A stretch of 64,000 bases of DNA from Paenibacillus sp. V4I7 (GTDB lineage: Bacteria; Bacillota; Bacilli; Paenibacillales; NBRC-103111): NCBI RefSeq assembly GCF_030817275.1, contig NZ_JAUSZD010000002.1, forward strand, positions 620,001-684,000, in the 5' to 3' direction. Below the pieces are notes generated by a model. That model was given only the letters and a program-made list of their open reading frames with translations, searched no databases and was not told the DNA's origin. Position numbers and translations under genes: made by a program. Below are positions 51,736 to 59,477 of the stretch, piece by piece; within the stretch, counting starts at the first letter, position 1, and each line of letters starts with the position of its first letter.

Positions 51736-51764
51736 TTTGACAATAATAAAACCTTGTTTGACAA
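51736..51764. promoter_or_regulatory. 21-bp-phased direct repeats, candidate operator of AraC module 1
   Basis: TTTGACAA at 51736-51743 and again at 51757-51764, spacing 21 bp (two helical turns). A TATAAT at 51787-51792 follows, so the second repeat falls at about -42 to -35 of the PhyH promoter, overlapping the -35 region. This is the usual place for a class II AraC activator. Confidence 0.6.
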
Positions 51765-51825
51765 AGATTTCGAACTATATGCCTTCTATAATAAAGCTAT
51801 AATTATACAAAGAGGTGAGCAGAGG

Positions 51826-52674
51826 ATGAGCATTCCGGAAACAAATAAAAGAAATGAGTTACCCTCTTTGGAAGACAACTATGAATTGTCTGCACAGCAG
51901 AAAGAAAGCTATCAGAAAAATGGACATATTGCTCTTAGACAGGTGGCAAGCAAGTCAGAAATCGCTGCCTATGAGCCTGTTATTAGTCACTTGGTGAAAG
52001 AGTTGAACAAGCATGACAAGCCACTAGAGCAGCGAGATACGTATGGAAAGGCCTTTATTCAAATCTCAAATCTGTGGGAGAAAAGTGAAGCGATCCAGAG
52101 ATTCGTTCTAGCTAAACGGTTTGCCAAAATCGCGGCTGATTTAATGGGGGTGAATGGGGTGCGAATTTATCATGATCAAGCCCTGTTTAAAGAACCTCAC
52201 GGAGGTCATACGCCGTGGCATCAAGATCAAATCTATTGGCCGCTCGATACAGACAAGACGATTACCATGTGGATGCCGTTAGTTCCCATTTCCCAAGAGG
52301 TGGGATCTATGACCTTTGCATCGGAGTCCCATCTTATGGGCTACATTAATAAAATGGTTATTTCCGACGAATCCCATCGAACGCTTGCCGGGTACATTGA
52401 AGGCAAAGGCTTCGAAACGATGTCTCACGGCGCCATGGAGGCAGGCGATGCAACATTCCACTCCGGGTGGACACTGCACAGCGCGCCTGGAAACCCTACG
52501 GACACCATGCGTAAAGTGATGACCGTGATTTATTACGCCGACGGAATAAGAGTAGCCGAGCCGGATAGTAAAGCGCGTGAGAATGATTTGAAAGCTTGGT
52601 TTCCCGGCATTCAACCAGGCGATTTGGCGGCAACTGCGTTAAATCCATTGGTTTACAGCCGTGAAGCTAATTAA
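51826..52674 (+). CDS. Phytanoyl-CoA dioxygenase (PhyH) family Fe(II)/2-oxoglutarate enzyme, module 1
   Basis: A 282-residue dioxygenase. The iron triad is visible as H132-x-D134 (PWHQDQIYWPL) and H218 (TLHSAPGN), with R229 placed to bind 2-oxoglutarate. The centre includes MWMPLVPISQEVGSMTFASESHL. Such enzymes hydroxylate small molecules using oxygen and 2-oxoglutarate; examples are phytanoyl-CoA and ectoine hydroxylases, but the substrate here is unknown. The ATG at 51826 follows GAGGTGAGCAGAGG; the frame is open to 51652 without conserved character. It is divergent from its likely AraC regulator. Confidence 0.9.
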   Translation: MSIPETNKRNELPSLEDNYELSAQQKESYQKNGHIALRQVASKSEIAAYEPVISHLVKELNKHDKPLEQRDTYGKAFIQISNLWEKSEAIQRFVLAKRFAKIAADLMGVNGVRIYHDQALFKEPHGGHTPWHQDQIYWPLDTDKTITMWMPLVPISQEVGSMTFASESHLMGYINKMVISDESHRTLAGYIEGKGFETMSHGAMEAGDATFHSGWTLHSAPGNPTDTMRKVMTVIYYADGIRVAEPDSKARENDLKAWFPGIQPGDLAATALNPLVYSREAN

Positions 52675-52676
52675 AC

Positions 52677-52722
52677 AAAGCTCGCCCCCTCATTTTTTGA
52701 AGAGGGGGCGAGCTTTTTTATG
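52677..52722. terminator. Terminator shared by PhyH module 1 and AraC module 2
   Basis: AAGCTCGCCCCCTC pairs perfectly with GAGGGGGCGAGCTT around ATTTTTTGAA; six T residues follow. Confidence 0.9.
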
Positions 52723-52737
52723 AAAAGAGTTACTATC

Positions 52738-53607
52738 TTACATACGAATCTTTTCCTGCTGTCGGAATTTGCCTGGTGGCAGCTTCTTCTCTTCCATAAA
52801 GGTACGAGAAAAATAATGGACAGAAGAAAAGCCTGTGACTTCGGCAATTTCCTTAATTGAAAGCTCGCTTGTCAGAAGCAGGTGGGCCGCTTGGCGTATG
52901 CGTTCACTTCGAATGAAGTCGGTAAAAGTTTCATGTATGCCCTCAGAGAATAAGCGTGATAGATGACGTTCTGAGACGTTGAGATAACCAGCAACATGTC
53001 CAAGATGAAGCGGCTGGGATAAGTTATCACGGATATAAAGCTTGGCGCGCTGCAGCAGAATATGTGTATTTTTACGGTGAAAGTAAGGTTTAGTCATGTC
53101 TTTTCCGAATAATGAAAGAAAGGATACTAGAAGTGCGTAGGCAAGCGAGGGAATCGCAGCAGGCGGCAAGCTCCCGTTCCCTTCTCGAATCAAGAGTGAC
53201 TTCCACAAGTGGGCAGTTGGGTGATGATCTGCTTCATGGATGCAAACCTCGGCATGCTCAGCTAGATCGCTGAAGGCTTCACGCATAGTATCATCGCTTT
53301 GTGTTTCATCTAATTCGAATGCGACATAAGCAATAAATAAGCCTTCTTTTGTGCGGATTTGATGATTAATTCCCGGTCGCGAGCAAAAGTGTGTACCTGC
53401 TCTAAGTGGATAGACAATATCATTTTCCGTATACTCTCCCTCACCGTCCATGACATAACAAACCTCAAAGAAAGAATGCTTATGGGGCTGATTGTCAAAC
53501 AGGCAAGGGTTAACTCCCCAATATTGAATTTTGAAGCAAGCAGCGGGTCCATGAATGACGTTAAGGACTTCATTAAGCATAGAATCGGTTTCTTTACATA
53601 GATACAT
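52738..53607 (-). CDS. AraC-family regulator (module 2)
   Basis: About 289 residues from the ATG at 53607 (AAAGGATG eight bases upstream; an ATG at 53616 abuts that motif). The N-terminal cupin domain has PHKHSFFEVCYVMDGEGEYT and HFCSRPGINHQI. The C-terminal double helix-turn-helix has LHLGHVAGYLNVSERHLSRLFSEGIHETF and SIKEIAEVTGFSSVHYFSRTFMEEKKLPP. It is only distantly similar to the module 1 regulator, although the layout is the same: divergent from a PhyH gene, with 21-bp-phased direct repeats between. Confidence 0.92.
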   Translation of the reverse strand: MYLCKETDSMLNEVLNVIHGPAACFKIQYWGVNPCLFDNQPHKHSFFEVCYVMDGEGEYTENDIVYPLRAGTHFCSRPGINHQIRTKEGLFIAYVAFELDETQSDDTMREAFSDLAEHAEVCIHEADHHPTAHLWKSLLIREGNGSLPPAAIPSLAYALLVSFLSLFGKDMTKPYFHRKNTHILLQRAKLYIRDNLSQPLHLGHVAGYLNVSERHLSRLFSEGIHETFTDFIRSERIRQAAHLLLTSELSIKEIAEVTGFSSVHYFSRTFMEEKKLPPGKFRQQEKIRM

Positions 53608-53630
53608 AGGCTTCATCCTTTATATTGAAA

Positions 53631-53695
53631 TGTCCTTATTCTGCAAAAAAGTGTCCTTTGGAGAAAAAGACAGAATTCATTCATTTTCCTATAAT
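53631..53695. promoter_or_regulatory. 21-bp-phased direct repeats and promoter, AraC module 2
   Basis: TGTCCTT at 53631-53637 and 53652-53658, exactly 21 bp apart. Downstream, AAGACA (53667-53672), 17 bases and TATAAT (53690-53695) form a promoter for the PhyH gene, with the second repeat just above the -35. The layout parallels module 1, although the repeat sequence differs. Confidence 0.6.
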
Positions 53696-53746
53696 TATAA
53701 ATAAGAAAGCGAATAAATATCAACCGGATAAATGGAGGAATGGCCT

Positions 53747-54520
53747 GTGATCGAACAAAAAGATGTAGATTTTTATAAAGAAAATGGGTATTTACTCGTT
53801 AAGGGAGTTTTCAATCAACAGGAAGTTGAAGAAATGAGACAAGGCGTAGAGGGGATCATTAGCCGTGCTGCACAATCAAAGGCTGATCATAATTCACAAT
53901 GGCAGGGCGACTTTCTTCCGGCAGAGGAGCTGAAAAAGCTAGTCTTAAAAGGCTTTCATGATGTGCATTATCACGATGCCGCTTTTATGCGAGCCGTGAT
54001 TCATCCGAATATGGCTGCTGTACTGACGCAGATTATTGGTCCTAACGTGCAGCTGCATCATTCCAAAATGCTCGTTAAACCGCCAGAGAATGGCGCAGCT
54101 TTCCCGATGCATCAGGATTACCCTTATTTTCCGCACGAAAAGCATTCCATGCTAGCTGCCAGTGTGCATCTGGATCATGCAGATGAGGAGAACGGCTGCC
54201 TGCGTGTCATTCCAGGTTCGCATCGCACTGGCTCCTTGCCACATGTGGGCTCTTATTATTTGAATCATAAGGAGTATCCGATTAAAGAGGGGACGCCTTG
54301 CGTAGCTGAAGCGGGTGATGTTCTGTTCTTCAATTACTTGACAATTCACGGATCAGAATCGAATAAGAGCTCTAGAACAAGAAGGAATGTATTGTTCCAA
54401 TACCGCGACGCCAGTGATTTTCCGACCGAAAATACGCATTTTGATTGGGGTATGGGTCTTATGGTTAGCGGGAAGAATCCGAATTTCACGAAGGTGAAAC
54501 CTGATTTTAAAATCATCTAG
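53747..54520 (+). CDS. PhyH-family Fe(II)/2-oxoglutarate dioxygenase, module 2
   Basis: A 257-residue dioxygenase. The iron triad is H122-x-D124 (FPMHQDYPYFPH) and H201 (LTIHGSESN), with R212/R213 for 2-oxoglutarate. The stretch HLDHADEENGCLRVIPGSHR is typical of PhyH enzymes. I chose the GTG at 53747, eight bases after GGAGG; the ATG at 53732 overlaps that motif. It has little direct resemblance to the module 1 enzyme apart from the fold motifs, so the two probably act on different substrates or different steps. Confidence 0.9.
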   Translation: MIEQKDVDFYKENGYLLVKGVFNQQEVEEMRQGVEGIISRAAQSKADHNSQWQGDFLPAEELKKLVLKGFHDVHYHDAAFMRAVIHPNMAAVLTQIIGPNVQLHHSKMLVKPPENGAAFPMHQDYPYFPHEKHSMLAASVHLDHADEENGCLRVIPGSHRTGSLPHVGSYYLNHKEYPIKEGTPCVAEAGDVLFFNYLTIHGSESNKSSRTRRNVLFQYRDASDFPTENTHFDWGMGLMVSGKNPNFTKVKPDFKII

Positions 54521-54531
54521 TAGAAGGAAGT

Positions 54532-54562
54532 AGGAGGCGCCTTAGGGTGGCCTCTTTTTTTT
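54532..54562. terminator. Terminator behind PhyH module 2
   Basis: AGGAGGCGCC and GGCCTCTTTTTTTT pair with one bulge around TTAGGGT. The T-run is eight long. Confidence 0.7.
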
Positions 54563-54564
54563 CA

Positions 54565-54753
54565 TTACTTCTGTTTGGAATCTGCTTTCGGTTCAAAGTT
54601 CATACAGGGCTTGCCAGAAGACGAAAGTACACGAAGACTGGGCATTGTCTGTGTTTTGAAGCCATATGCTTTGCAGCCTCTTGGGAAATTGGCATCCCAT
54701 GTAATGTAGAAATGTTGGCATTTCATGCAGTTAATACGTTGTGATTCTGTCAT
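54565..54753 (-). CDS. Small four-cysteine protein, function unknown
   Basis: A 62-residue protein with Cys at positions 9, 12, 27 and 50 (NCMKCQHFY, PRGCKAYGFKT, GKPCMNFEP), which could bind zinc or a metal cluster. The pattern WDANFPRGCKAYG is strongly structured and I recall similar short proteins across Firmicutes and some Proteobacteria, sometimes misnamed uracil-DNA glycosylase. GAGGGACAG precedes the ATG. It lies between the second dioxygenase and the CrtI-like gene on the opposite strand. Confidence 0.75.
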   Translation of the reverse strand: MTESQRINCMKCQHFYITWDANFPRGCKAYGFKTQTMPSLRVLSSSGKPCMNFEPKADSKQK

Positions 54754-54908
54754 ATCTGTCCCTCTTATTTTAAGATAAATCTATTATAACCTATTAAAAT
54801 GATGAATAGAAAATAGGATTGGATCTGTCGACAAGAAGAGGCAAACCTCTCACAGCCATTAGGTTAGTATTATCCATGATGGAAGTCACTGTGAGGAGGG
54901 AATGGGAG

Positions 54909-56483
54909 TTGAAAACTTTCGATGTCATCCTAATTGGGAGCGGCCACAATGCTTTGATTACGGCTGCCTATTTAACACGCGCTGGGAGGAGCGTACTCGT
55001 TCTGGAGAAAAATGATCGTCCAGGCGGTTTCCTGCGTACGGAGGAGCTTACTTTACCGGGGTTCAAGCATGATGTCTATGCTGCGGCTCACCCTCTACTA
55101 TTGACAGGTCCGGCCTATGCCGATCTTGGTGAAGCACTTGAGGCTCGCGGATTACGCTACTTAAACACGGACCTGCCAACTGGAGTCTCTATGGAGGACG
55201 GGCGAACGGCGGTATTCTCACGATCGTTCGAGGCGTTACTTGCAGAGGCCGAACGACTTGCCCCTGGCGATGGAGCTGCTTTAGCGGCCATGTTCAAGGC
55301 ATTCAATCCTTATGCTGCGGATGTTTTTGCTTTATTTAATTTGGATCTATCACGTTCCAAAGCCTCAACTATCATCGAGAAACTATTACATAATAAGGGA
55401 AGTAAAGGATACTCCGAATTTGCGGCCTCCATCTTCTCAACCGCTCGTAATACCGTAAGTTCTTTTCAATCTCCTGTACTCCGATCAATGTTGGCGCCGT
55501 GGGTATCTCATCTTGGGCGTACGCCTGATGAAGTCGGCAGCGGCATTTGGGTGCCTCTCACAGCAATGGCATTAATGGGAGGGGGAATGCCAATTCCCGA
55601 AGGTGGAAGCGAAAAGCTTGCCCAAGCACTTGCCCAGCTTATTCAGGACCAAGGTGGTGTCATCCTCACAGAACAGGAAGCGGAGCGAATTGTCGTGAAG
55701 AACGGACGTGCAGTTGGTGTGCGGACTTCGAAGGGAGAGGAGTATCGGGCGAAGCAAGCAGTCGTTGCGTCAACAAGTCCAGATCGACTCTATCTCTCCC
55801 TTTTGGCTGATGCTGAAATTAGTCCCCCGCTGATCGAACAAGCGAAGCGGTTCCGCTACGGTAGGGGCTGTGTACAGATCCATCTCGCTCTGAGTGAACC
55901 GCCGCAGTGGCCAGATGCTCGCTTTACTAAGGTCGGTCAGCCGCATTTAACGGATGGACTTGATGGATTCACACAGGCCATTGCGCAAGGAATGGCGGAT
56001 TTGCTTCCAGCAAAACCGACTTTCACGGTGGATTGTTCCACGAATCTGGATCCGTCTCGTGCGCCTGAAGGGAAGGCCATCATGCGTATTCAGGTACTGG
56101 AGGTACCTTGCCGCCCTCGCGGCGATGCCGCTGGCCTTATCGATATCGGTGATGGCAGTTGGACACCGGAGCTTACAGAGCGTTTCGCTGAGCGAGTACT
56201 TACGATTGTAGGCAAGCATATCCCTAATATCCCGAGTGCAATTATTGGTCATGCCGTTGTTACGCCAGACATGATTGCCAGATTCAATCCAAATTCTGGT
56301 CCAGGTGATCCATATGGCGGAGCCCATGATTTGGCGCAAAGCTATCTGTTTCGGCCACTGCCGGGGCAGCCAAGCCATCAAACAGAGATTCCAAACTTGT
56401 ATATGCTAGGTGCGGCAACTTGGCCAGGGCACGGGATCAATGGAGGATCGGGTTATATTGTCGCCCAAAAGCTGTTGAAATAA
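54909..56483 (+). CDS. CrtI/phytoene-desaturase-like FAD oxidoreductase
   Basis: About 524 residues from the TTG at 54909, eight bases after GAGGAGGG (the frame is open to 54819). The dinucleotide-binding start DVILIGSGHNALITAAYLTRAGRSVLVLEKNDRPGG and the C-terminal NLYMLGAATWPGHGINGGSGYIVAQKLL are typical of the CrtI/PYROXD2 family. Despite the name, most such proteins are not carotenoid enzymes, and no crtB or crtE lies nearby. It is a flavin-dependent dehydrogenase or isomerase of unknown substrate. A DUF975 membrane protein follows after 13 bases. Confidence 0.88.
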   Translation: MKTFDVILIGSGHNALITAAYLTRAGRSVLVLEKNDRPGGFLRTEELTLPGFKHDVYAAAHPLLLTGPAYADLGEALEARGLRYLNTDLPTGVSMEDGRTAVFSRSFEALLAEAERLAPGDGAALAAMFKAFNPYAADVFALFNLDLSRSKASTIIEKLLHNKGSKGYSEFAASIFSTARNTVSSFQSPVLRSMLAPWVSHLGRTPDEVGSGIWVPLTAMALMGGGMPIPEGGSEKLAQALAQLIQDQGGVILTEQEAERIVVKNGRAVGVRTSKGEEYRAKQAVVASTSPDRLYLSLLADAEISPPLIEQAKRFRYGRGCVQIHLALSEPPQWPDARFTKVGQPHLTDGLDGFTQAIAQGMADLLPAKPTFTVDCSTNLDPSRAPEGKAIMRIQVLEVPCRPRGDAAGLIDIGDGSWTPELTERFAERVLTIVGKHIPNIPSAIIGHAVVTPDMIARFNPNSGPGDPYGGAHDLAQSYLFRPLPGQPSHQTEIPNLYMLGAATWPGHGINGGSGYIVAQKLLK

Positions 56484-56496
56484 AGGGGGAGATAAT

Positions 56497-57252
56497 TTGT
56501 ATTGGACGCGCAGGGAATTAAAGATCAGAGCAAAGAACGTTCTGCGGACATCGTATTGGAAAGCTTTTCTGGTTAGTTTGGTATTTGCGGTGGTGAGTGG
56601 CGGGGTATCAAGCTGCTCATTTAATTCGGGTGGAAGTACATCGATGAGTCTTCCCGGGTTTAGCGGCGGAATGGGCGATATCTCCGACGGAGCAGGTCTC
56701 GCTATTATCCTTATCATTGTCTTCTTGGCAGCCGTGATTGGTCTAGTGGCGTTAGCTTTTAATATCTTCGTTGTGGCTCCGCTAAAAGTGAGCGTACAAC
56801 AATATTTTAAACAAGCTGCACAAGATGATGTAAACATGAACTATCTCGTTTATTCATTTACGAAAGACAATTACTTAGCAATTGTTAAGGGTATGTTTTG
56901 GAGCGGCCTACTTAACTTCTTATGGTTTTTGCTGCTCATTATTCCAGGTATCGTGAAGTCGTATGCATACAGCATGACGCCTTATATTTTGGGGGATAAT
57001 CCTGGAATTGGGATGAAGAGAGCTGTTGATCTAAGCAATCAAATGACAAGTGGGCAGAAGTGGAAAATGTTTGTGTTGGATCTTTCCTTTATTGGTTGGT
57101 TTATTCTAGGTACGTTGGCACTGGGAATAGGTGTTTTATTCGTACTGCCTTACTATAACTCAACCAAAGCGGAGCTTTACTTGGTCCTTCGTCAACAAGC
57201 GTTACATGATGGGATAAGCAGCAGCGCGGAGTTGAATTTGTTTTTTAAATAA
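56497..57252 (+). CDS. DUF975 family integral membrane protein
   Basis: A 251-residue protein with the DUF975 start WTRRELKIRAKNVLRTSYWKAFLVSLV and about five hydrophobic segments. A Ser/Gly-rich outer loop (SCSFNSGGSTSMSLPGFSGG) follows segment 1. The family motif IVKSYAYSMTPYILGDNPGIGMKRAVDLSNQMT is present, with the typical WKMFVLDLSFIGWFILG after it. Function is unknown. It starts with TTG at 56497 behind GGGGGAG and is probably co-transcribed with the flavoprotein gene. Confidence 0.9.
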   Translation: MYWTRRELKIRAKNVLRTSYWKAFLVSLVFAVVSGGVSSCSFNSGGSTSMSLPGFSGGMGDISDGAGLAIILIIVFLAAVIGLVALAFNIFVVAPLKVSVQQYFKQAAQDDVNMNYLVYSFTKDNYLAIVKGMFWSGLLNFLWFLLLIIPGIVKSYAYSMTPYILGDNPGIGMKRAVDLSNQMTSGQKWKMFVLDLSFIGWFILGTLALGIGVLFVLPYYNSTKAELYLVLRQQALHDGISSSAELNLFFK

Positions 57253-57284
57253 TGGACTCTTGTGAAAGAGGGCAGTTTGTAGCA

Positions 57285-57324
57285 AAAAGGGCTAATCGAT
57301 GACGTCGATTGGCCCTTTTTTTTA
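57285..57324 (+). terminator. Terminator behind the DUF975 gene
   Basis: AAAAGGGCTAATCGA (57285-57299) pairs with TCGATTGGCCCTTTTT around TGACG, one G-T pair, long T-run. The following bases to 57465 hold no supported gene. Confidence 0.9.
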
Positions 57325-57465
57325 TTATCGAGCAGCTAATGAGCAAATACAATGAAATTCAACATGTTATTCGTGAATATATCATTCCATTGGATATTGT
57401 GCAACGGAATCTATTCGGACATCTAATAGTCATGGAAGCCGCATATTCCTTTTATTTCGTGAACG

Positions 57466-58260
57466 CTATTCAGGCTTTAAAATCCCCAGCAATTCAGGTA
57501 ATGTGGCTATTTCATAACTAGGGCGATTGTGAATCGGCGCCGTGCGGTTATGATGATTGATCCACACATTCCGCATGCCAACTCCTAACGCCCCTCTAAT
57601 ATCCGTATCTAAATTATCGCCAACCATGATGGTTTCTTGCACAGTGGTACCAAGCAGATTCAGAGCATGCTCAAAAATAGTCGGATCAGGTTTCCCTTTG
57701 CCGAAGGAGCCGGATATAAGAATATGATCAAAGTAAGCCGCTAAACCAGGAATGCTGTCTACTTTTTCCTGCTGCAAGTCGGGAGCGCCGTTCGTCATTA
57801 GCAGTAGTTGATAATTGTGATTCAAAGCATTCAATACCTCGAAAGTTGTCTCATAAACCAAGGGGCGCTCTCTTCGCTCACGAGCAAATCGCTCGGCAAG
57901 CACTTGGCCCAATTGGGGATCATCGATGCCCAGTTTAAGTAAGCCTTGATTCCAAGTTTCCTTCTGGTAGATAGGGGCGAATTGTTCTAGCTCCAGAAAG
58001 GAAGGATGCTCTTTCGAATCGAAGCGTCCCCAGAGTGCTTCCAAGTGAGTAACCTCAATCATTTTAGCAAATGCATAACAGTCCATTGTACGAAATAGAT
58101 GCTCAGCTGAATCACGTACCGCACTTTCAAGTGCTGAAGGATCCACGTTGACGGACTCGGAAGCGATACGGCATGTTTCTTGAAAGGCTTCATTTATACT
58201 TTTTTCATCCCATAGTAACGTATTGTCTAAATCGAAAATAATCGCTTTGATAGGTTTCAT
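57466..58260 (-). CDS. HAD-superfamily phosphatase, YjjG/haloacid-dehalogenase-like
   Basis: About 264 residues from the ATG at 58260, behind GGGGAGG (the frame is open to 58320). HAD motif I is KAIIFDLDNTLLWDEK, motif II LLMTNGAPDLQ, motif III around GSFGKGKPDPTIFEHAL (Lys), and motif IV MVGDNLDTDIRGALGVGM. A large helical cap of about 100 residues lies after motif I. The FDLDNT variant and overall layout resemble YjjG-type nucleotidases. The substrate is not known. Confidence 0.9.
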   Translation of the reverse strand: MKPIKAIIFDLDNTLLWDEKSINEAFQETCRIASESVNVDPSALESAVRDSAEHLFRTMDCYAFAKMIEVTHLEALWGRFDSKEHPSFLELEQFAPIYQKETWNQGLLKLGIDDPQLGQVLAERFARERRERPLVYETTFEVLNALNHNYQLLLMTNGAPDLQQEKVDSIPGLAAYFDHILISGSFGKGKPDPTIFEHALNLLGTTVQETIMVGDNLDTDIRGALGVGMRNVWINHHNRTAPIHNRPSYEIATLPELLGILKPE

Positions 58261-58363
58261 TGTAAACAATCCTCCCCTACGTCCTATAATTAATTTGCTC
58301 CATAAATAAAAGGAAGTCAACCGTAAAGTAAGGGGAAATCATTTAAAAAAATTGATGCCGTAG

Positions 58364-58425
58364 ATCCTGCATTGCAGGATGTCATCTCCATTATCCTGTC
58401 TATGTCATAGGCTATGACATATAAT
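58364..58425 (+). promoter_or_regulatory. Two perfect palindromes and a -10 box ahead of the 58461 gene
   Basis: ATCCTGCA-T-TGCAGGAT (58364-58380) is a perfect 8+8 palindrome. A second, TATGTCATAG and CTATGACATA around a single G (58401-58421), is a perfect 10+10. The TATAAT at 58420-58425 starts in the last bases of the second palindrome, and no good -35 is seen, so regulation by a dimeric DNA-binding protein is likely. The regulator is not identified. Confidence 0.65.
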
Positions 58426-58460
58426 ATGGGTATGAAGACAAATTTGAGGAGATGATGGGT

Positions 58461-59477
58461 TTGTCAGTCCTGGTACCTATGCAGCAATCGAAAACGAATA
58501 TCGGTAATTTCAAGCATACGATCACGATGTTGATGGGGATGTGGCTTATCGTTGGTTTATTTATTGACGGCTTTGCTCATAACCACGGTGTCGTTGAAAC
58601 CTTTTTTACGCCTTGGCATGCCATTTTGTATTCGGGGTATCTGGCATGTGCCGTGTGGATTTTCTATTTGACTTATCAGAACAAGTCTAGGGTCAGTCAT
58701 GCAACTTGGGTGCAGGCAATCCCGACAGGTTACAAGCTTGGCGTGGCAGGAGTGATCATCTTTTTCTTAGGTGGTCTTGGTGATATGTACTGGCATACGG
58801 TGTTTGGAATTGAGGAGAATATAGCAGCGTTGTTGAGCCCAACACATTTGATTTTACTGACAGGTGCACTTATGATCCTGACCAGTCCATACCGTGCGAT
58901 AAGTTGCGCTGAAGATGAGGTTTCACCTACCTTTCGCCAATTGCTGCCTGCTTTGACCTCGGTTGCATTAACCTTTGCTGTCATGGCTTTCTTTCTCATG
59001 TATGCTTGGTCATTTCGTCAAAATCTATGGATGGCAAGGGAAGAAGATGCGGTTGCAAGAGCTGTCGTGGATTTCCTAGTTACAACGATGCTGTTAGTCT
59101 TACCTGTCATGCTGGTTATAAGAAGATGGAAGCTCCCATTCGGTACCGTCACTTATTTCTTTGTTTTCCAAGCGGTACTAATGGCGATATTGGATGGCTT
59201 TTCTCATTACGGATCTATTGTGATTTTATTGATTAGCGGGATTGCTGCTGATTTGATATTTAGATCCATTAAACAGTTGGAAGCGAGCGATTGGCGATAT
59301 AAGGTTGCTTTCTTTTTGATTCCTGTTTTAATCTGGGGCTTATATTTTGCGGATTTGAGTATTTTTCATACATTGGATTGGGCGCCGGAGCTTTGGGGAG
59401 GAACGATGTTCATCTGTGGGCTCTGTTCAATGGGGTTAAGCATTCTAGCGGCTCCAATTGTGCATAGAAAAAGCTGA
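58461..59477 (+). CDS. Polytopic membrane protein with conserved-looking His/Asp ligands, function unknown
   Basis: About 338 residues from the TTG at 58461, nine bases after GAGGAG (ATGs at 58452 and 58455 are too close). About nine hydrophobic segments are seen. The first half has many potential metal ligands at membrane edges: D36, H40 and H42 (DGFAHNHG), E46, H53 (PWHAILYSGY), D108 and H112 (GDMYWH), E118/E119 and H129 (SPTHLIL). I do not recognise a named family. Its TGA overlaps the ATG of the lipoprotein gene by one base, so they are coupled and probably work together. Confidence 0.75.
   Translation: MSVLVPMQQSKTNIGNFKHTITMLMGMWLIVGLFIDGFAHNHGVVETFFTPWHAILYSGYLACAVWIFYLTYQNKSRVSHATWVQAIPTGYKLGVAGVIIFFLGGLGDMYWHTVFGIEENIAALLSPTHLILLTGALMILTSPYRAISCAEDEVSPTFRQLLPALTSVALTFAVMAFFLMYAWSFRQNLWMAREEDAVARAVVDFLVTTMLLVLPVMLVIRRWKLPFGTVTYFFVFQAVLMAILDGFSHYGSIVILLISGIAADLIFRSIKQLEASDWRYKVAFFLIPVLIWGLYFADLSIFHTLDWAPELWGGTMFICGLCSMGLSILAAPIVHRKS

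Noticed and set aside
57309..57521. 70-codon plus-strand frame
   Set aside because: It starts in the T-run of the DUF975 terminator and overlaps the HAD gene on the other strand; composition is not gene-like.
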